NCBI GenBank assembly: GCA_030612585.1
Contig: JAUWNP010000190.1
Span: forward strand, 1 to 8,777
Direction of reading: 5' to 3'
Length of the DNA stretch: 8,777 nt
Source: Anaerolineae bacterium
Lineage (GTDB): Bacteria > Chloroflexota > Anaerolineae > B4-G1
This document shows positions 6,061 through 8,777 of the stretch, piece by piece (position 1 is the stretch's first letter; each line of letters starts with the position of its first letter). The notes below the pieces were generated by a model. It ran no database searches, had not been told where the DNA came from, and saw nothing but the letters and a program-made list of their open reading frames with translations. The position numbers were made by a program, and so were the translations under genes.

Positions 6061-6765
6061 ATGAAACTCACAGGCCGGCAGAGAGCATTCTTGAGCACCT
6101 TCCTCGACCTATATCGGGAGGCACAGGAGCCGCTGCACTACACCGCCGTCGCGCAGCAGTTGGAGGTCAGCAAGATCACCGCCTATGACATGCTGCGGCT
6201 GCTGGAGGAGCGGGGTCTGGTGCAGTCGGAGTACGTCCTGCGGGGAAAGGGACAGGGAGCCGGGCGATCGAGCATCGTCTTCCGGCCCACCCCTCAGGCC
6301 GACGCCCTGTTTGCAGAACTGGCGGGCGAGGATGCAAATCGCGGCGAGTGGGAGATGGTCAAGATGCGCACTCTGGAAGCGCTGCGAGCCGGAAAGGGCA
6401 CCGACTACCAGGGCCTGCTGGAGGAGATTCTGGCCCGCCTGCCCCAGCGGCAGTCTTCGATGCTCTACGCCGCCGAGATGATCACCGCTGTCATCCTGAG
6501 CCTGAACCAATTGCGGGAAGATGCCTCAGCAGCCGGCATGTTTGACCAGTTGCGCGCGTTGGGCCTGCCCGGCGAGGCGGGGCTCAGCGCGCTGGCGGGC
6601 CTGACGCTAGGATTCTCCTTCGTCGAGCGCATGAACCGTCGTCTGATCAGCCTCCTGCTCTCCTACACCAGTCGCTACCAGGAGATCCTTTCGCGCCTCA
6701 GCACCGAGAATCTGCAACGGCTGTCGAATTTCGCCGGGGAGGTGATGAAGATCGTCGAGACGTAG
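6061..6765 (+). CDS. Winged helix-turn-helix transcriptional regulator
   Basis: The 234-residue product has an N-terminal DNA-binding unit. Residues 25-52 (LHYTAVAQQLEVSKITAYDM, then LRLLEERGLV) form a helix-turn-helix in the style of MarR/Lrp-type winged helices. A probable wing follows (SEYVLRGKGQGAGRSSIVFR, 56-75). The rest, about 90-234, is predicted helical with no recognisable enzyme motif and probably serves for dimerisation or ligand binding. A GGGGGAG ribosome site lies a few nt before the ATG. The gene is transcribed from a perfect-consensus promoter, diverges from the SAM hydrolase/murA operon and stands 71 nt before a DegV gene on the same strand. Control of its own promoter, the divergent operon or degV is plausible from position only. 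The exact regulator family is not certain. Confidence 0.8.
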   Translation: MKLTGRQRAFLSTFLDLYREAQEPLHYTAVAQQLEVSKITAYDMLRLLEERGLVQSEYVLRGKGQGAGRSSIVFRPTPQADALFAELAGEDANRGEWEMVKMRTLEALRAGKGTDYQGLLEEILARLPQRQSSMLYAAEMITAVILSLNQLREDASAAGMFDQLRALGLPGEAGLSALAGLTLGFSFVERMNRRLISLLLSYTSRYQEILSRLSTENLQRLSNFAGEVMKIVET

Positions 6766-6836
6766 TTTTCTTTTTTTTTGGCGAATTTTTTCGTCTTGTT
6801 TGTCTCTATTGTCTCTTTGGAAAGGGGGATGCTCTC
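6766..6836 (+). other. T-rich leader between the regulator and degV
   Basis: This 71-nt AT-rich gap holds a T9 run (6771-6779), a small perfect hairpin CGAA-TTTT-TTCG (6782-6793), two adjacent 9-mers TTGTCTCTA and TTGTCTCTT (6800-6817), and the degV ribosome site AAAGGGGG (6821-6828), 8 nt before the ATG. No good -35/-10 pair is visible, so degV is probably read through from 6019. Confidence 0.4.
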
Positions 6837-7700
6837 ATGTCAAGAATAGCTGTTGTCACCGACAGCACTGCCTATCTGCCGCCCGAGTTAGTCGCGCAGT
6901 ACGGCATCTACGTCATGCCCCAGCAACTCATCTGGGGCGACGAAACTTTCCTGGACGGCGTGACGATGGACCCGCCGACCTTCTACGAGCGTCTGAGCCG
7001 CAGCGCGGACATTCCAACCACCGCCCAGGCTTCAGCGGGGGAGTTCGCGGATCTCTTCGCCGAGGCGGCCCGCAACACTGACGGTATCGTGGGGGTTTTC
7101 ATCTCCACGGAGTTGAGCGGCACCGTCGCCTCAGCATTGACGGCGCGGGAGTCTTTACCGCACCTGCCCATTGAAGTGGTGGATTCCCGCTCCACTACGA
7201 TGGGGCTGGGCTTCGTCGCGCTGGCTGCGGCCCGCGCGGCAGCCAAGGGGAGGGGACTGGCAGAGGTGGCCGCCGCCGCACGAGAACTCGTCCCGCGCGT
7301 GAACGTGCTTTTCATCGTCGAGACGTTGGAATACCTGCATCGGGGCGGGCGCATCGGCGGGGCCTCCCGCCTGCTGGGCAGCGCGCTGCGCATCAAACCC
7401 CTGCTTCACCTGAACGAAGGGCGCATAGATGCCCTGGGGCGGGTACGCACCAAGCGGAAGGCAGTGGAGCGCATGCTGGAAGTGATGCGGGAGCGGGTGG
7501 GGGATGCGCCGGTCCACGCCGCCGTGATCCACGCCAACGCGCCGGAGGAGGCGACCAGGTTACGGGAGCAGGTCAGGGAGCGGTTCTCTTACGCCGAACT
7601 CCACCTGGCCGACCTCAGCCCGGTCATCGGCACCCACGTCGGGCCGGGGACGGTCGGGGTCGCGTTCTACACTGGAAAGGAGAGTGATGCGTATGTGTGA
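6837..7700 (+). CDS. DegV family fatty-acid-binding protein (FakB-like)
   Basis: The 287-residue product is of normal length for DegV proteins. These bind a fatty acid and present it to the kinase FakA, giving acyl-phosphate for phospholipid synthesis. Family landmarks are IAVVTDSTAYLPPEL (residues 4-18), PTTAQASAGEF (60-70; the usual motif is closer to TTSQPS), FISTELSGTVASA (88-100), TTMGLGFVALAAARAAAKG (120-138), LEYLHRGGRIGGASRLLG (164-181) with IKPLL, and the C-terminal IGTHVGPGTVGVAFY (264-278) with the conserved His at 267. The A-x-A in the TTAQAS loop departs from the common SxP and may alter ligand contacts. No FakA kinase gene is in the window. It follows the winged-helix regulator. 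Its 3' end overlaps the cysteine-rich gene by 14 nt, so the two are probably translated together. Confidence 0.9.
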   Translation: MSRIAVVTDSTAYLPPELVAQYGIYVMPQQLIWGDETFLDGVTMDPPTFYERLSRSADIPTTAQASAGEFADLFAEAARNTDGIVGVFISTELSGTVASALTARESLPHLPIEVVDSRSTTMGLGFVALAAARAAAKGRGLAEVAAAARELVPRVNVLFIVETLEYLHRGGRIGGASRLLGSALRIKPLLHLNEGRIDALGRVRTKRKAVERMLEVMRERVGDAPVHAAVIHANAPEEATRLREQVRERFSYAELHLADLSPVIGTHVGPGTVGVAFYTGKESDAYV

Positions 7701-8055
7701 TAATTGTCCCTTCTTGGAGACGAAGCCCGGCAAGCAGGGCCTGCTGTGTTGCGCGGCGGGCGTGAACTTCTACGCCGTCGGCCAGGCGCGTGAGATCTGC
7801 CGGCTGTGCCCACTCTCCAATGGAGACTGGACGCCCACCTGTGAATTCCTGGAGGTTTACACTTTCTTGCACGTGGAGAAGAGGCAGCAGCGGATCGAGG
7901 TCAGGCTGGATTGCCAGCTCCCGGAAGGCGAGGCCGCCCAATCCCGCTGTGCTGCCTGCCCCGCCGCGGGTGCGCCGCTTCCCTATGGAAATGGAACGCC
8001 GGAAGTGCAACCTGTACAGACTGTCGCCAGACACCCGCTGGGAGAGGGCCTGTAA
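7687..8055 (+). CDS. Cysteine-rich protein with three CxxCP motifs, unknown function
   Basis: The product has 122 residues from ATG 7687; GTG 7684 or ATG 7693 are alternatives, and an AAAGGAG ribosome site lies just upstream. I do not recognise a family. It carries ten cysteines: CDNCP (4-8), CC (21-22), CRLCP (38-42), Cys52, Cys76 and CAACP (88-92). The three CxxCP pairs suggest metal binding, either zinc or an iron-sulfur cluster. There is no signal peptide or membrane segment, so it should be cytosolic. The region FLHVEKRQQRIEVRLDCQLP (60-79) may form beta strands between the Cys pairs, and the C-terminal 30 residues look unstructured. The start overlaps degV by 14 nt and the stop is 2 nt before the glycosyltransferase start, so it belongs to the same transcription unit. 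Confidence 0.75.
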   Translation: MRMCDNCPFLETKPGKQGLLCCAAGVNFYAVGQAREICRLCPLSNGDWTPTCEFLEVYTFLHVEKRQQRIEVRLDCQLPEGEAAQSRCAACPAAGAPLPYGNGTPEVQPVQTVARHPLGEGL

Positions 8056-8057
8056 CG

Positions 8058-8645
8058 ATGCCCGTGATGCTGACCTCCGTCGTCATCCCGGCCTACAACG
8101 AGGAGCAGTACCTGGGCCACTGCCTGGCGGCCCTGGCACGTCAGACCTACCCCGCCGACCGTTTCGAGGTCATCGTGGTGGACAACGGGTCGACCGACGC
8201 CACGGCAGAGATTGCCCGGCGGTATGGAGGAGTGCGGGTGATCGCGGAGCCGCGCAAGGGTGTGGCCCATGCTCGCCAGGCCGGCTTCGCGACGGCGCGG
8301 GGAGCGATCATCGCCTCCACCGATGCCGACACTGTCGTGCCGCCTTTCTGGGTGGAACGTATCATGGAGCACTTCCGGGCCGACCCCGCCCTGGGGGCTG
8401 TCTACGGCCCGGTCCATTGGCCTGACGGGCGGCCGATGGAGCAATTATTGGTACGCTACCCGGTCACCTGGGGACTGTGGGCCAGCAACCGGGTCCGGCA
8501 CAGCCTCTGGTGAGGCAGCAACTTTGCCGTGCGCCGGGAGGTCTTTTGGGAGGCGGGCGGCTTTCCCGTCCGGTGGGGCGCGGGGTCCGGCGAGGATACC
8601 GAGATTGCGCGACGGGTGAGACGTATCGCGCCGGTGCGCTGGCTC
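8058..8645 (+). pseudogene. Family-2 glycosyltransferase interrupted by TGA and by an insertion
   Basis: The frame opens at ATG 8058 with a GT-A fold: LTSVVIPAYNEEQYLGHCLA, VIVVDNGSTDATAEIARRYG, the metal-binding STDADT and WVERIMEHFRADPALGAVYG. It stops at TGA 8511-8513 after WASNRVRHSLW (151 residues). The same frame continues past the stop with GSNFAVRREVFWEAGGF and GSGEDTEIARRVRRIAP, which are the acceptor-site half of the same family, so a single nonsense codon divides one gene. Glycosyltransferase-like sequence fades at VRWLF, near 8643; beyond it the frame reads unrelated residues to a stop at 8745-8747. That coincides with the presumed end of an insertion sequence on the other strand. 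The intact ancestor probably transferred a sugar from a nucleotide donor for envelope polysaccharide or glycolipid synthesis. Recoding of UGA is unlikely. Confidence 0.75.
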
Positions 8646-8777
8646 TTTGGGATTTCGCATGGGAGGGCCACATATGGGGGTACTCCGGCTAGGCGAATCG
8701 GCGATAGCCCTCAAGGTCAAGGTAAATGCGTTGGAATAGAGTTGTGACCCTGGTAATGCCATAACAGCGCCGCTTAA
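8646..8777 (-). mobile_element. Probable insertion-sequence end (partial, runs off right edge)
   Basis: Glycosyltransferase homology ends abruptly near 8645, and a leftward frame ending at 8689 enters from the right edge. A stop codon about 45 nt from the junction is the layout expected at the 3' end of an insertion sequence. The other end, its inverted repeat and any target duplication are outside the window, so the exact boundary is uncertain. Confidence 0.4.
8689..8777 (-). CDS. C-terminus of a probable transposase (5' part beyond right edge)
   Basis: Reading leftward from 8775, 28 codons end at TAG (8689-8691). The tail LFQRIYLDLEGYRRFA, preceded by KRRCYGITRVTT, resembles the C-terminal tails I associate with insertion-sequence transposases in this type of genome, but I cannot name the family. 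The start and the catalytic domain lie outside the window. Base composition falls slightly compared with the glycosyltransferase to its left. Confidence 0.4.
   Translation of the reverse strand, partial: KRRCYGITRVTTLFQRIYLDLEGYRRFA

Noticed and set aside
5939..6061. N-terminal extension of the SAM hydrolase to a TTG at 6061
   Set aside because: It would cross both divergent promoters and the C8 run, has low-complexity composition, and lies before any family similarity.
6771..6793. Intrinsic terminator after the regulator
   Set aside because: The T9 run precedes rather than follows the hairpin, and the stem is only four A/T-containing pairs.
8511..8550. Selenocysteine or tryptophan recoding of the glycosyltransferase TGA
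   Set aside because: A weak GGCA/TGCC hairpin follows the TGA, but selenocysteine has no sensible role here and TGA is a normal stop for other genes in the window.
1..8777. CRISPR array, tRNA or rRNA genes
   Set aside because: No regularly spaced repeats and no tRNA or rRNA-like sequence were seen.

Overview
The window is high-GC bacterial chromosome with short intergenic gaps and several ATGA-type overlapping gene pairs. Gene content suggests a member of the Chloroflexota, possibly Anaerolineae-like: a membrane-anchored LysM plus lamin-tail-domain protein, an MNT/HEPN pair, a DegV protein next to a winged-helix regulator, and a proline/threonine-rich linker style. This is an inference from gene style; there is no rRNA or other marker to settle it.

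Layout. (1) Positions 1-2319, minus strand: an apparent operon. It opens with an 8-oxoguanine-deaminase-type amidohydrolase behind a good extended -10 promoter. Next come an MNT-type nucleotidyltransferase (4-nt overlap), a HEPN protein, and an acidic protein of unknown function that runs off the left edge. The MNT and HEPN genes both look internally deleted: the first lacks its catalytic carboxylates, and the second loses frame and its C-terminal half. (2) Positions 2263-2540: a divergent promoter region. (3) Positions 2541-3296, plus strand: a membrane-anchored LysM/lamin-tail protein. It is tail-to-tail, with a 4-nt overlap, with murA on the minus strand. (4) Positions 3293-5938, minus strand: a three-gene operon of SAM hydrolase (DUF62), a small membrane/coiled-coil protein and MurA, each overlapping the next. 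MurA carries Asp where the fosfomycin-target Cys normally sits. (5) Positions 5939-6060: a compact divergent control region with a perfect-consensus sigma70-type promoter rightward and a near-consensus promoter leftward. The two -35 boxes form a palindrome around a C tract. The leftward promoter would start transcription at the GTG start codon of the SAM hydrolase, implying a leaderless mRNA. (6) Positions 6061-8055, plus strand: a winged-helix regulator, a DegV/FakB-like fatty-acid-binding protein, and a cysteine-rich protein with three CxxCP motifs. (7) Positions 8058-8777: a family-2 glycosyltransferase broken by an in-frame TGA. Its homology stops near 8645, where the C-terminus of what looks like an insertion-sequence transposase enters from the right edge on the minus strand.

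No complete new system is evident. The most unusual points are the double decay of the MNT/HEPN pair, the leaderless divergent promoter, a heptanucleotide repeat inside the SAM hydrolase coding sequence, the Asp-type MurA, and the interrupted glycosyltransferase.
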